Below, one piece after another: positions 1-10,082 of a stretch of 64,000 nucleotides of DNA. This stretch comes from an uncultured Mediterraneibacter sp. (GTDB taxonomy: Bacteria > Bacillota > Clostridia > Lachnospirales > Lachnospiraceae). The notes beneath the pieces are model-generated. The model saw only the letters and a list, made by a program, of their open reading frames with translations. It did no database searches and was not told where the DNA came from. The translations under genes and the position numbers were made by a program. The stretch's first letter is position 1. The number at the start of each line of letters is the position of its first letter. The stretch spans positions 7,571 to 71,570 of the forward strand of contig NZ_CAKRGI010000008.1 in assembly GCF_934330165.1 (NCBI RefSeq), written 5' to 3'.

Positions 1-1
1 A

Positions 2-61
2 AATCTGACTGATCTTATGTTGTTACTGAATTATATCAGCAAGAAGAGCAGTCATTTGTAA
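2..61 (+). CDS. C-terminal end of a dockerin-bearing protein (truncated by the window edge)
   Basis: Reading from base 2, the first 19 codons give a tail containing NLTDLMLLLNYISKK and stop at TAA 59-61. This is nearly the same as the second dockerin half of the next gene (NITDLLRLVNYVSKK), so the upstream gene must encode a protein ending in the same dockerin type I-like module. Only the last Ca-binding helix is visible, and its catalytic part lies outside the window. The next gene starts 22 bases later, so the two are probably co-transcribed. Confidence 0.7.
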   Translation, partial: NLTDLMLLLNYISKKSSHL

Positions 62-82
62 GATGAGGAAAGCGGAGCAAAA

Positions 83-1330
83 ATGAAAAGATGGAAAAAA
101 TGGATCATTCCGGGATTATTTCTGCTGGCGGTAGTACAATTCAGAGGAACGGTGTATGCGGGAGAGCTGCATGGTCATGTATGCGAAATGGAGCAGGAAG
201 AGGCCATAAGAATTTCAGAGCAGGAAGCAGAGGAATGGAATATTGCAGAAAAGTATTGGAATGCCTCAGATTCAGAAACAGCTGAAAATGAAGAATTTCT
301 GAATTACGGATCGGATTATGGATATGAGGATATGAAAAAAAGATCCAACAGTGCAGGAAGACGGTATCTGTACCAGCAGTTGAAAGAAAAAAGCCGAGAA
401 TTTTCCGTGAATAGTGCCAATGTACAGGCAAAGACGGTTGGATCAATGGTATGTTATGCAGTTGCAGAAATTGATGTATCTGCATATGCGATGAGTGAGA
501 ATGAGAAAATAGAATCTTATTTTACATTTCGCCATGATAATCCGCAATTTTTCTGGCTGTCTAACAGGGTGGTTTATTCAGAAAATAAGCTGATCGTGCT
601 GACTTATGATGAATATGCTGCCGGTACGGTAAGAAAGAATGCTCTGAATGAAATTGTAGACACTGCCGGGGAAGTATACCGATCCCAAATAAGTGAGTCT
701 GATTCAGATTATGAGAAAGTACGGAAAATACATGATACATTAATTTCAGATATTGAATATTCGGATGATACGGAAATTCCTGTTACGCATTCAATAGCAG
801 GAGCTATGACTTCGTCAAGAAAAGCAGTCTGTGAAGGGTATTCTAAAGTAATGCAGCTTATGATGAACTGCTATGGGATTAATAATATTTATGTGACGGG
901 AATGACAGCCGGAGGTGGACACGCATGGAACATGATAGAGCTGAAAGGTCAATATTACTGGCTTGATGCGACGTGGGACGATCAGGAGGATGAAGAGTTC
1001 CAGCATGATTATTTTCTTGTAGGAAATGAAAATTTTCAGGATCATGAGACAGATGTGCCGGAAGCAGCGGGAATTTATTTCCTGTATGCACTGCCTGCTG
1101 CAGCAGAAACAGACTATACAGACGATACTGTCATTGTAAAAGGAGATATTAACAGAGATGGAAAAATCAATCTTACTGATATTATGTTGTGCATGAACAA
1201 TGTGTCGAAGAAAATCGTACTGACCGGTGATGCGGCAGATGCAGCAGATATTAATGATGATGGAAAAGTCAATATCACAGATCTGCTCAGACTTGTGAAT
1301 TATGTAAGCAAAAAAAATCAGAGATTATAG
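83..1330 (+). CDS. Secreted transglutaminase-like protein with C-terminal dockerin
   Basis: The protein has 415 residues. A signal peptide (about residues 1-26, KRWKK then a hydrophobic stretch ending VYA) predicts export. The middle is a transglutaminase/protease-like fold with a Cys-His-Asp triad: C250 in AVCEGYSK, H280 in GGGHAWN and D295 in YWLDATWDD. The last 65 residues form a dockerin type I pair: DINRDGKINLTDI, then a linker, then DINDDGKVNITDL. In this family the domain is a cysteine peptidase or transglutaminase acting on cell-surface or gut substrates, and a dockerin normally docks on a cohesin. The substrate is unknown. The gene directly follows another dockerin gene, which suggests a tandem family of surface proteins. 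The start at 83 follows GGAAAGCGGAG at suitable spacing. Confidence 0.85.
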   Translation: MKRWKKWIIPGLFLLAVVQFRGTVYAGELHGHVCEMEQEEAIRISEQEAEEWNIAEKYWNASDSETAENEEFLNYGSDYGYEDMKKRSNSAGRRYLYQQLKEKSREFSVNSANVQAKTVGSMVCYAVAEIDVSAYAMSENEKIESYFTFRHDNPQFFWLSNRVVYSENKLIVLTYDEYAAGTVRKNALNEIVDTAGEVYRSQISESDSDYEKVRKIHDTLISDIEYSDDTEIPVTHSIAGAMTSSRKAVCEGYSKVMQLMMNCYGINNIYVTGMTAGGGHAWNMIELKGQYYWLDATWDDQEDEEFQHDYFLVGNENFQDHETDVPEAAGIYFLYALPAAAETDYTDDTVIVKGDINRDGKINLTDIMLCMNNVSKKIVLTGDAADAADINDDGKVNITDLLRLVNYVSKKNQRL

Positions 1331-1338
1331 AATTATGG

Positions 1339-1374
1339 AAAAAGGGATGGGAGCAGGAGCTTTCATCCTTTTTT
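1339..1374 (+). terminator. Intrinsic terminator after the dockerin gene
   Basis: An AAAAAGGGATG arm pairs with CATCCTTTTTT across a short loop and runs directly into T residues. It sits 9 bases after the stop codon. Confidence 0.6.
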
Positions 1375-1540
1375 GAAATATTACGAATTTATAAAATTAT
1401 CGGATTCATACAATTATCAGCAGGTAACTGCCAGCCAAAATAAAAAAATTATAAAAATTGAAAATAGAATATGAAAAAAATATTATAAAATAATATCTGT
1501 ATTGATAACGCAATGCGGATGTGATAAGATACAGAAAAGA

Positions 1541-1569
1541 TTTAACCGCAAGAAAAAGTATGTTATACT
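1541..1569 (+). promoter_or_regulatory. Candidate sigma-A promoter for the aldo/keto reductase
   Basis: A TATACT -10 (1564-1569) preceded by TG-rich sequence lies 35 bases before the start codon. The -35 at 17 bp spacing (TTTAAC, 1541-1546) is weak. The rest of 1375-1540 is AT-rich without a recognisable feature. Confidence 0.4.
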
Positions 1570-1603
1570 GTAGTCGTATCGCAAAATGGAAGGGAGGCTT
1601 ATT

Positions 1604-2416
1604 ATGTTTCGATTAAATAATGGTGTTGAAATTCCAGAGATGGGTCTTGGTGTCTATAAGATGAATGCGGGAAAAGAAATGGACGATGCAGTAAGATATG
1701 CATGTGAACAGGGGTATCGCTTATTTGATACGGCTCAGATGTATAAAAATGAAAGCGGACTGGGTGAAGCGTTAGAGAAGAACCGGATTCCCAGGCAGGA
1801 TATTTTCCTGATCAGTAAGGTGGATAATTGTAACCAGGGATATGAGCGGACACTTGAAAGCTTTGGAGAGTCTTTAGAACGCCTGAAGACGGATTATCTG
1901 GATGCGTTTCTTGTACACTGGCCGGGACAGAACCGGGAAAGAATGCTTGCTACATGGAAAGCAATGGAAAAGCTGTATGCAGAAGGAAAGGTCAGGAGCA
2001 TAGGTGTGTGCAATTTTGAAGTCTGCCAGTTGGAGTATCTGCTGGCAAATTGCAAAGTCAGACCGATGATCGATCAGATTGAGCATACACCGTTTATGCA
2101 TGATGAGAAATTGCTTGGATTTTGCAGAGAAAATGAGATTCAGGTTATGGCATGGGGGCCTTTATTGCGGGGAAATCTGGACGAGGATGAGATTGGCAGG
2201 ATGGCTGCGGGATATAATAAGACGTCCGCTCAGTTATTGCTGCGTTGGAATGTCCAGCAGGGGATCATCCCAATTCCGAAGTCGAAAAATAAGGAGCGGT
2301 TATTGCAGAATATTTCGATATCAGATTTTGAGATTACGGAAGAAGATATGAAAAGGTTGAATGCAATGAATAGAAATAAAAGAACAAGTTATGATCCGCT
2401 GGTATTCGATTTTTAG
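1604..2416 (+). CDS. Aldo/keto reductase
   Basis: This is a cytosolic NADPH-dependent carbonyl reductase of the 2,5-diketo-gluconate reductase-like group. Its 270 residues are close to the family length for short bacterial AKRs. The catalytic tetrad is complete: D42 and Y47 (FDTAQMYKNE), K72 (LISKV) and H105 (LVHWPG). The cofactor end (PIPKSKNKERLLQN) is also typical. I chose the ATG at 1604 because GGGAGG (1592-1597) sits 6 bases upstream. An in-frame ATG at 1586 lacks this spacing. The gene appears monocistronic, and the physiological substrate cannot be read from the sequence. Confidence 0.9.
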   Translation: MFRLNNGVEIPEMGLGVYKMNAGKEMDDAVRYACEQGYRLFDTAQMYKNESGLGEALEKNRIPRQDIFLISKVDNCNQGYERTLESFGESLERLKTDYLDAFLVHWPGQNRERMLATWKAMEKLYAEGKVRSIGVCNFEVCQLEYLLANCKVRPMIDQIEHTPFMHDEKLLGFCRENEIQVMAWGPLLRGNLDEDEIGRMAAGYNKTSAQLLLRWNVQQGIIPIPKSKNKERLLQNISISDFEITEEDMKRLNAMNRNKRTSYDPLVFDF

Positions 2417-2526
2417 AAAAGAGTGCTTATTTCCAGGCAAAAATGGGGATTAATAAAAAAGAAAAGTTAAAATGCAGAAAAATGCAGGAAAGTAACTTAA
2501 TGATTGGTTTGTAGGAGGAAAGAAAG

Positions 2527-2835
2527 ATGTCAGTTGTTAAATTAACGGTAGAAAATTTTGAGCAGGAAGTTCTTCAGGCAGAAAAGCCGGTACTGGTAGA
2601 TTTTTATGCAGACTGGTGCGGGCCTTGTAAGATGATGAGTCCGGTCGTAGATGAGATTGCTGAGGAGGAGTCAGGAATTAAAGTGTGCAATATCAATATC
2701 GATCAGGCGATGGAGATCGCACAGAAATACAGAGTAATGAGTATCCCGACATTTATTGCGTTTAAGAACGGTGAGGAAGCAGGCAGACAGATCGGTGCAG
2801 TATCAAAAGGTGAGTTGTTAAGTATTATAAAGTAA
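2527..2835 (+). CDS. trxA: Thioredoxin
   Basis: The protein has 102 residues, the normal size for thioredoxin. The redox motif is canonical WCGPC (C31, C34) after DFYADW, with the cis-proline in SIPTF. It should reduce cytosolic disulfides using thioredoxin reductase, which is not in this window. The RBS is AGGAGG, 6-8 bases upstream. It is separated from the AKR by 110 bases of AT-rich sequence and ends before a terminator, so it is probably a single-gene unit. Confidence 0.93.
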   Translation: MSVVKLTVENFEQEVLQAEKPVLVDFYADWCGPCKMMSPVVDEIAEEESGIKVCNINIDQAMEIAQKYRVMSIPTFIAFKNGEEAGRQIGAVSKGELLSIIK

Positions 2836-2881
2836 GGCGGTTCATCGATACGGAGCGATAGAAAGTGATTGCGGATAACGG

Positions 2882-2932
2882 GCAGATGCAGGAACGGTGT
2901 GGGAAGAGAGACCGGTCTGTATCTGCTTTTTA
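2882..2932 (+). terminator. Intrinsic terminator after trxA
   Basis: A ten-base stem, GCAGATGCAG (2882-2891) with CTGTATCTGC (2917-2926) including one G-U pair, is followed by TTTTTAT. Confidence 0.7.
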
Positions 2933-3000
2933 TACCAAAGTATGCAGGAAAAATAGCAGATGGCAGATGTGCTGCATACTATAGCATTTGGAGGAAATAA

Positions 3001-6000
3001 ATGTCACTACAGTTTATTTTGGGAAATTCAGGAAGTGGAAAATCTCATTATCTTTATCAGCAGATTGTGAATGGATCAATAGAACACCCGGAAAAGAATT
3101 ATCTGGTTCTTGTACCGGAGCAGTTTACCATGCAGACGCAGAGAGATTTATGTGCGGCACATCCGAGAGGCGGCATCATGAATATTGATGCACTGAGTTT
3201 TATGAGACTGGCATATCGCGTATTTGAAGAAGTCGGCAGGGAAGAACAGCCGGTTCTTGATGATGAAGGAAAGAATCTTGTGATCCGAAGAATCGCGGGG
3301 AAGCTCGAGGATGACCTGAAAGTATTGAAAGGAAATCTGAAAAAGCAGGGATATATCAGTGAAGTAAAGTCTGTCATCTCAGAATTTGTACAGTATGGTG
3401 TTGATTTTGACAAGCTGGATGACTTTATGGAAGGACTCAGTCAGGAAAGTTATCTTTATTATAAATTGCAGGATATCCGTAAAGTATATGAAGGATTTGA
3501 AGAGTATCTGCGGGATCGTTATATTACCAAAGAAGAGATGCTGGATGTACTGGCGAGAGCGGTATGTGATTCAGAGCTTCTTAAGGGGAGCGTGATCGCA
3601 CTGGACGGATTTACGGGATTTACTCCGGTTCAGATCCGACTGATCTCAGAACTTTTAAAAGTCAGTGAAAAGGTGATTGTTACGGTTGAAATTGACCGCA
3701 GGGAAGATCCTTTTATCTATCGGCATCCTTATCAGCTTTTTGCGTTGAGCAAGCAGATGGTTACATCTCTTGTAAAGACTGCACAGGATGCAGGGACAGA
3801 AGTGGAAGAACCGGTCTGCCTGTATGAAAAAGTGCCATACCGGTTCAGAGAAAATTCTGAGATGGCATTTCTGGAATCGGAACTTTTCCGTTATTCAAGG
3901 AGACAGTATAAAAAGAAAAAAGAAGAAATGGAAACCTGCAGTGGAGCAATTTCGCTTCATGAGACGAAAAATCCGAGAGAAGAAGCCATGTATGTGGCAG
4001 AGGCAATTCGAAAGCTGGTGCGTGAAAAAGACTACAGATATCGGGATATTGCGGTTATAGCTGCGGATCTGAACCTGTATGCGGATGCATTGGAGAAAGC
4101 CTGTGAATTATTTGAAATTCCGGTCTTTATGGATCATAAAAAAAGTATTTTGCTCAATTCATTTGTAGAATATCTGCGGAGCCTGCTGGCGATGGCAGAA
4201 CAGAATTTTACCTACGAAAGTGTATTCAGGCATTTGAGAACCGGATTGTGTGGTTTTTCGGACGAAGAGATTGACCGATTGGAAAATTATTGTTTGGCAC
4301 TGGATATTAAAGGGTATAAAAAATGGCAGCAGGCATGGGTCAGAAGAACTCCTTCAACTGGAGAAAAAGAACTGGAAGAACTGAATCATCTGAGAGTGAT
4401 CTTTGTAGAAAAGACGATGGGACTGATACAGGTTCTGAAGCAGAAGAAAAAGACTGTCAGAGATGTAACGCAGGCAATATATGAATATCTTGTTCAGGAA
4501 AAGCTGCAGCAGAAGATTGCACAGTTGGAGAAAGAATTTCAGGACCGGGGAGAACTGGCACTGGCGAAAGAGTATGCACAGGTATACCGGATCGTTATGG
4601 AATTATTTGACAAATTTGTAAGTCTGCTGGGTGAAGAAGAAATTTCTCTGAAAGATTACTGTGAATTACTGGATGCAGGACTGGAAGAAGCGAAGGTAGG
4701 AGTCATTCCGCCAAGTCTGGATCAGGTTATGATCGGAGATGTAGAACGTACAAGGATCAAGAATATTAAAGCTTTATTCTTTGTAGGGGCGAATGATACA
4801 CTTTTACCCGGAAATACAGGAGCAGGAGGATTGTTGTCTGAATGTGACCGGGAGCAGTTTCAGAAGAAAGACATTTCACTTTCTCCGGGAGCGAAAGAAA
4901 AGATTTATATTCAGAAATTTTATTTGTATTTAAATCTTACCAAGCCGACAAAATTCCTCTTTTTATCCTGGGCAAAAGTGTCAGGAGAGGGAAAATCTCT
5001 CCGGCCGTCGTACCTGATCCAGGAGTTGATGCGGTTGTTTCCAGATTTAAAGCCGGTGGATGAGGAAGAAAAGTCATGGCAGCAGTGTGAGATGACAAGA
5101 AGGACCGGGATTCTCAGACTGGCAGAAGGGCTGAGAGAAAAAGAACAGGGACTGGATGCACAGTGGAAAGAACTTTATACATGGTTTGCAGGCGATGAAA
5201 AAAGCAGATCCACAGTTGAAAAGCTGCTGAGAGCAGGATTTTATAAAAAGGAAGCCGCTATGCTGGGAAGTCGGATGGCTGAAAAGCTGTATCTTGATCC
5301 TGAACGCGTGAGTGTGACAAGGCTGGAAAAGTTTGCTTCCTGTGCCTATGCTCATTTCCTGAGTTATGGTTTACGGCTTTCTGACCGGGAAACCTATGGA
5401 TTTGAGGCGATGGATCTGGGAAATATTGCACATCAGGCACTGGAACGTTTTGCAAAAAAAGCAGAGGAAGAGAAACTGGACTGGGTAACAATGCCGGAAG
5501 AACGTCGGGCAGAGCTGATTGACGAAAGTGTGGAAAGCAGTGTCCTGGATTATGGAAATACAGTCCTGTTCTCAAGTGCAAGAAATGAATATATGATCTA
5601 TCGGATCAAGCGTCTGATCCGCCGGTCTGTATGGGCATTGACCCGACAGATGGAGCAGGGAGATTTTAAACCGGCAGGATACGAATTTAAATTTGGAAGT
5701 GGTAAGATCGACAGGATCGATACCTGTGAGGATGAGAACCGGGTTTATGTCAAGGTGACAGATTATAAGACGGGAAGGAAGGTATTTGATATTACTTCTT
5801 TCTATCATGGTCTTCAGCTTCAGCTGCCGGTGTATCTGAATGCAGCACTGGAGGCTGAAGAAAAGCGGAATCCGGGGAAAGAGGTAGTTCCTGCAGGAAT
5901 TTTTTATTACAGGATACAGGATCCGATCGTGGCAAGAGAAAAGACAAAAGAGAAGACCGAAGAAAGTATTTTAAAAGAACTGAAGCTGGATGGTCTGGTG

Positions 6001-6375
6001 AATGGTGAAGAGGAAGTAATTGAACATCTGGAGGCAAATCTGATGGGAAGTTCATTATATTACCCGCTCCGCATCAATCAGAACGGATCACTCGGAGGTG
6101 CGTCAAAAGCTCTTCCGCAGGATAAATTTGAGACGGTACTTGCTTATACCAGGGCGAAGCAGAAGGAACTGAAAGCAGAGATGTATGAGGGAGAGGTAAG
6201 TGCACTGCCGTATCTGCTTGGCGAGGAAACCGGGTGTGATTTCTGTGCCTGCAAAGATATCTGTGGATTTGACCAGCGGATTGAAGGGTGTGAATACCGT
6301 CAGTTGCAGAAATATTCACTGGAAGAAGCAGTCGAATGTATGAAAGAAAAGCTGGGAATAAAGAAGGAGACATAG
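3001..6375 (+). CDS. addB: AddB, helicase-nuclease subunit B
   Basis: The protein has 1124 residues. AddB pairs with AddA to process double-strand DNA ends for RecA-mediated recombination. It begins with a UvrD-like Walker A (GNSGSGKS, residues 8-15). The C-terminal RecB-type nuclease keeps KIDRID and DYKTG. The 4Fe-4S staple is complete: C781 (FASCAYAHF) plus C1079, C1082 and C1088, the C-x2-C-x5-C spacing known from Bacillus AddB. The start has GGAGG at 2990-2994. addA starts 6 bases after the stop, so the two are translated as one operon. Confidence 0.97.
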   Translation: MSLQFILGNSGSGKSHYLYQQIVNGSIEHPEKNYLVLVPEQFTMQTQRDLCAAHPRGGIMNIDALSFMRLAYRVFEEVGREEQPVLDDEGKNLVIRRIAGKLEDDLKVLKGNLKKQGYISEVKSVISEFVQYGVDFDKLDDFMEGLSQESYLYYKLQDIRKVYEGFEEYLRDRYITKEEMLDVLARAVCDSELLKGSVIALDGFTGFTPVQIRLISELLKVSEKVIVTVEIDRREDPFIYRHPYQLFALSKQMVTSLVKTAQDAGTEVEEPVCLYEKVPYRFRENSEMAFLESELFRYSRRQYKKKKEEMETCSGAISLHETKNPREEAMYVAEAIRKLVREKDYRYRDIAVIAADLNLYADALEKACELFEIPVFMDHKKSILLNSFVEYLRSLLAMAEQNFTYESVFRHLRTGLCGFSDEEIDRLENYCLALDIKGYKKWQQAWVRRTPSTGEKELEELNHLRVIFVEKTMGLIQVLKQKKKTVRDVTQAIYEYLVQEKLQQKIAQLEKEFQDRGELALAKEYAQVYRIVMELFDKFVSLLGEEEISLKDYCELLDAGLEEAKVGVIPPSLDQVMIGDVERTRIKNIKALFFVGANDTLLPGNTGAGGLLSECDREQFQKKDISLSPGAKEKIYIQKFYLYLNLTKPTKFLFLSWAKVSGEGKSLRPSYLIQELMRLFPDLKPVDEEEKSWQQCEMTRRTGILRLAEGLREKEQGLDAQWKELYTWFAGDEKSRSTVEKLLRAGFYKKEAAMLGSRMAEKLYLDPERVSVTRLEKFASCAYAHFLSYGLRLSDRETYGFEAMDLGNIAHQALERFAKKAEEEKLDWVTMPEERRAELIDESVESSVLDYGNTVLFSSARNEYMIYRIKRLIRRSVWALTRQMEQGDFKPAGYEFKFGSGKIDRIDTCEDENRVYVKVTDYKTGRKVFDITSFYHGLQLQLPVYLNAALEAEEKRNPGKEVVPAGIFYYRIQDPIVAREKTKEKTEESILKELKLDGLVNGEEEVIEHLEANLMGSSLYYPLRINQNGSLGGASKALPQDKFETVLAYTRAKQKELKAEMYEGEVSALPYLLGEETGCDFCACKDICGFDQRIEGCEYRQLQKYSLEEAVECMKEKLGIKKET

Positions 6376-6380
6376 GCAGT

Positions 6381-9300
6381 ATGGCAGTGAAGTGGACAAA
6401 AGAACAGCAGCAGGTCATTGATCTGCGTGACAGAAATATTCTGGTTTCGGCTGCTGCCGGTTCGGGAAAGACAGCAGTACTGGTTGAGAGGATCATTTCA
6501 ATGATCACGGATGAAAAGAATCCTGTGGATGTGGATAAACTGCTTGTTGTCACATATACAGAGGCAGCGGCAGCCGAAATGAAAGAAAGGATCGCGGCAG
6601 CGATCGAAAAAAAACTGGAAGAATCTCCGGGGAATCTGAACCTGGAGCAGCAGGCATCGTTAGTACATAGTGCGATGATCACTACAGTGCATAAATTCTG
6701 TCTGTCGGTGATCCGGGATCATTTCCATGTGATTGGAATCGATCCGTCATTCCGTGTGGGAGAAGAAGGGGAACTCCGTCTTCTTAAACAGGATGTACTG
6801 GATGAAATGCTGGAAGAACATTATGCAAAAGAGGAGGAAGAGTTCCGGGAATTCGTGGAAAAATACGGAACAGGCAGAACGGATAAAAAGATTGAGGAAC
6901 TGATTCTCCAGTTGTATGAATACTCAAGAAGTTATCCTGATCCGGGGCAGTGGCTGATCTCCTGTGTGGAAGATTATGAAATAGACAGAGAGCATCTGGA
7001 AGATTCAAGGATGGTGCATACAGTGGAAGAGCGTGTCAGACAGCATCTGGGCGATTTGTATGGACTGGTCAGACAGGCAATGGAGATCTGTCAGCTCCCG
7101 GCAGGTCCGTATATGTATGCAGAGGCATTGGAATCAGATGAAAAAGAACTGAAAAAGCTGGAAAAGGCAGACTCTTATGAGAAAATGAGTGAGGTTCTGC
7201 TCAATTTCAACTGGAAAAAGCTTTCAGGTAAAAAGGATGAGACTGTCGATGCGGAGCTGCGGAAATCCGTCCAGGCTGTCCGGAAGCAGTTGAAGGCTCT
7301 GATTGATGGAATTCAGAAATCTTATTTCTATGCAACTGCAGATGAATGGGTCGAAGATATGCGGGATTCCGCTCAGGCAATGAGGACACTGACCGGACTG
7401 GTGCAGGAGTTTACTGAACGTTTTGACGAAAAAAAGCGACGGAGAAATATGATCGATTTCAGTGACATGGAGCAGTTTGCACTGGCGATCCTGACCAGAA
7501 ATACCGAGGGAAAATTAATGCCATCTGCGGTTGCTGAAGAATATCAGGAGCGGTTTGCTGAAGTGATGGTGGATGAGTATCAGGACAGTAATCTGGTACA
7601 GGAAACGATCCTGACGAGTGTATCAGGGATGAGTAAAGGCAGAAATAATATGTTCATGGTAGGGGATGTGAAGCAGAGCATATACAGATTTCGTCTTTCA
7701 AGACCGGAACTTTTTATGGAGAAGTATGATACCTACAGCGTGGAAAGCAGTTCCTGCCAGAGAATTGATCTTCATAAAAATTTTCGAAGCAGAAAGGAAG
7801 TACTGGACAGTACGAACTATCTTTTTGAAAAGCTGATGTTCCGGGAGTTTGGTGGAATCGAATATGATGAAAATGCAGCTCTGTATGCGGGAGCAGAGTT
7901 TCCACCGGTACCGGAAGAGACTGATTTTACGGATAAGACAGAAGTTCTGATCTTTGATCAGCAGGATATGAAGGCAAGAGATGCCAAAGAGGCTGAGGCG
8001 AGAATGATCGCACGACGCATCAGGGAATTGATGGGTTCAGGATGTATTTACGATAGGGACAGTGATTCTTTCCGCAAAATACGGTATAAGGATATTGTGA
8101 TCTTAACGCGGAGTATCCAGGGGTGGGCGGAGGTATTTTCAGCAGTGCTGGCAGAGGAAGGAATCCCGGCATATTCAGTGAGCAGAGAGGGGTATTTTGA
8201 AACGTATGAGATCAGTGTCCTTTTAGACTATCTGCGAATCCTGGATAATGCGAGGCAGGATCTTCCACTGACAGCAGTGTTGACCTCACCATTTGTCGGA
8301 CTGGATGCGGAAGAACTGGCACAGATCCGGCTGGCATATCCGAATCTGCCATTTTATGAGGCTGTCTGGCTGTGCTGTGAAGAAAAAGAAGCAGAAGCGG
8401 AGAACAGCAGCGGAGAGATTTCAGAGGCGGTCAGAGAAAAGCTGGCAGAGTTTATGAGGCAGGTACGACATTTCAGAAGCATACTTTCCTATACTCCGAT
8501 CCATGATCTGCTGGCAAAGATCCTTGAAGAGACAGGATACCGGACCTTTATTGCTGCGATGCCGGGAGGAGAGCAGCGGATCGCAAATGTAGAGATGCTG
8601 ATCGAAAAGGCGTGTGCGTTTGAAGGGACGAGTTATAAAGGACTTTTTAATTTTGTCAGATATATTGAGCAGTTGAAAAAATATAATGTCGATTATGGAG
8701 AAGCCGGAATTATGGATGAACAGGCAGACACGGTACGTCTGATGAGTATCCATAAAAGTAAAGGTCTGGAATTTCCAATTGTATTTGTAGCAGGAATGGG
8801 AAAAAGCTTTAATATGCAGGATCAGAGAGGGAGTATTGTGATCCACCCGGACTGGGGAATTGGAATTGATGCAGTAGATCTGGAACAGAGAACGAAAAAT
8901 CCAACCTTTCTGAAAAGAATGATACAGGAAAGAACAAAGCTGGAGAATCTTTCGGAAGAACTGCGGGTTTTGTACGTTGCTATGACCAGGGCAAAAGAGA
9001 AGATGATCCTGACCGGTACAGCGAAGCTGGGGGAAGAAGAGCTTCTGGCAGTTGAAATGATGGAGGATGTAATAAAAAGAGAAGGAAAGCAGAACCGTTG
9101 GAAAGCAGATGAAAAAGATACGCTTGCACTATATCAGATGGAAGGGGCAAAGACCTGCTTTAACTGGATCTTACCGGCATTGATGAGAGAGTGGGAACAG
9201 GCAGAAAAATGGATACAGGTGCGGCTTGTCACAAGGGAAGAATTATCCTATGGGGCAGCGACAGCAGGGCAGGCAGAAATACTGGCGAGAGAAGTGCTGG

Positions 9301-10082
9301 AACACTGGGATACAGAAAAGTCGTATATGCCGGAATGGAAAGAGCTTCTGTCAGAACAGATGAATTATACTTATCCTTATTTACGGGAAGAACAGATGAA
9401 ACTGAAATTTACAGTTTCAGAACTGAAAAAGAGAATTTACACAGGAGAACAGCTGCCTGAGATGCAGGAAGACCGTGGTGAGGAAATGTATCAGGAAGAG
9501 GAAATTGTTCCGTTAGTACCGGAATTTCTGCAGGATCAAAAAGAAGGTCTGACCGGAGCATCCAGAGGAACGTCTTATCATAAGCTTATGGAATTATTAG
9601 ATTTTACCAGGGAATATACGAAAGCCACTTTGGAAAAAGCAGTGAAAGATTTTGAAAAGCAGAAAAAGATGACTTCGGAGATGGCAGCGAGTATCCGTAT
9701 ATCTGATATTTTGTTATTTTTGGAAAGCGGCAGTGGAAAAAGAATGTCGGAGGCAGCCGTAAAAGGAAGGTTATGGAGAGAGCAGCCTTTTGTACTGGGA
9801 GTGGATGCGGATCAGATCTATCCGGGATTTTCCGGTGAGTCGGGAAGTCAGAAAAAGGAGGTGATCCTTGTCCAGGGAATTATAGATGCTTACTTTGAAG
9901 AGGAAGACGGGATTGTAGTGCTGGATTATAAGACGGACAGGGTGAAGAGTGCGGAGCAGTTGAAGGAACGTTATCATGCACAGCTGGAATATTATGCACA
10001 GGCATTGGAGGGTCTTCTTGGAAAACCGGTAAAAGAAAAGATTATCTATTCCTTTACGCTAAGAGAGGAGATCAGGTTATGA
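6381..10082 (+). CDS. addA: AddA, helicase-nuclease subunit A
   Basis: The protein has 1233 residues and is a UvrD/RecB-family 3'-5' helicase with a C-terminal nuclease. Visible motifs in order are Walker A AAAGSGKT (24-31), motif II VMVDEYQDSN, motif III VGDVKQSIYRFR, motif V LMSIHKSKGLEFP and motif VI LYVAMTRAKEK. The nuclease site lies near the C-terminus (GIIDAYF then VLDYKTDR). I use the ATG at 6381 (MAVKWTKEQQ), which follows AAGGAGA and lies just past the addB stop. An in-frame ATG at 6336 would lie inside addB and add 15 non-conserved residues. The stop overlaps the next gene by 4 bases. Confidence 0.96.
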   Translation: MAVKWTKEQQQVIDLRDRNILVSAAAGSGKTAVLVERIISMITDEKNPVDVDKLLVVTYTEAAAAEMKERIAAAIEKKLEESPGNLNLEQQASLVHSAMITTVHKFCLSVIRDHFHVIGIDPSFRVGEEGELRLLKQDVLDEMLEEHYAKEEEEFREFVEKYGTGRTDKKIEELILQLYEYSRSYPDPGQWLISCVEDYEIDREHLEDSRMVHTVEERVRQHLGDLYGLVRQAMEICQLPAGPYMYAEALESDEKELKKLEKADSYEKMSEVLLNFNWKKLSGKKDETVDAELRKSVQAVRKQLKALIDGIQKSYFYATADEWVEDMRDSAQAMRTLTGLVQEFTERFDEKKRRRNMIDFSDMEQFALAILTRNTEGKLMPSAVAEEYQERFAEVMVDEYQDSNLVQETILTSVSGMSKGRNNMFMVGDVKQSIYRFRLSRPELFMEKYDTYSVESSSCQRIDLHKNFRSRKEVLDSTNYLFEKLMFREFGGIEYDENAALYAGAEFPPVPEETDFTDKTEVLIFDQQDMKARDAKEAEARMIARRIRELMGSGCIYDRDSDSFRKIRYKDIVILTRSIQGWAEVFSAVLAEEGIPAYSVSREGYFETYEISVLLDYLRILDNARQDLPLTAVLTSPFVGLDAEELAQIRLAYPNLPFYEAVWLCCEEKEAEAENSSGEISEAVREKLAEFMRQVRHFRSILSYTPIHDLLAKILEETGYRTFIAAMPGGEQRIANVEMLIEKACAFEGTSYKGLFNFVRYIEQLKKYNVDYGEAGIMDEQADTVRLMSIHKSKGLEFPIVFVAGMGKSFNMQDQRGSIVIHPDWGIGIDAVDLEQRTKNPTFLKRMIQERTKLENLSEELRVLYVAMTRAKEKMILTGTAKLGEEELLAVEMMEDVIKREGKQNRWKADEKDTLALYQMEGAKTCFNWILPALMREWEQAEKWIQVRLVTREELSYGAATAGQAEILAREVLEHWDTEKSYMPEWKELLSEQMNYTYPYLREEQMKLKFTVSELKKRIYTGEQLPEMQEDRGEEMYQEEEIVPLVPEFLQDQKEGLTGASRGTSYHKLMELLDFTREYTKATLEKAVKDFEKQKKMTSEMAASIRISDILLFLESGSGKRMSEAAVKGRLWREQPFVLGVDADQIYPGFSGESGSQKKEVILVQGIIDAYFEEEDGIVVLDYKTDRVKSAEQLKERYHAQLEYYAQALEGLLGKPVKEKIIYSFTLREEIRL

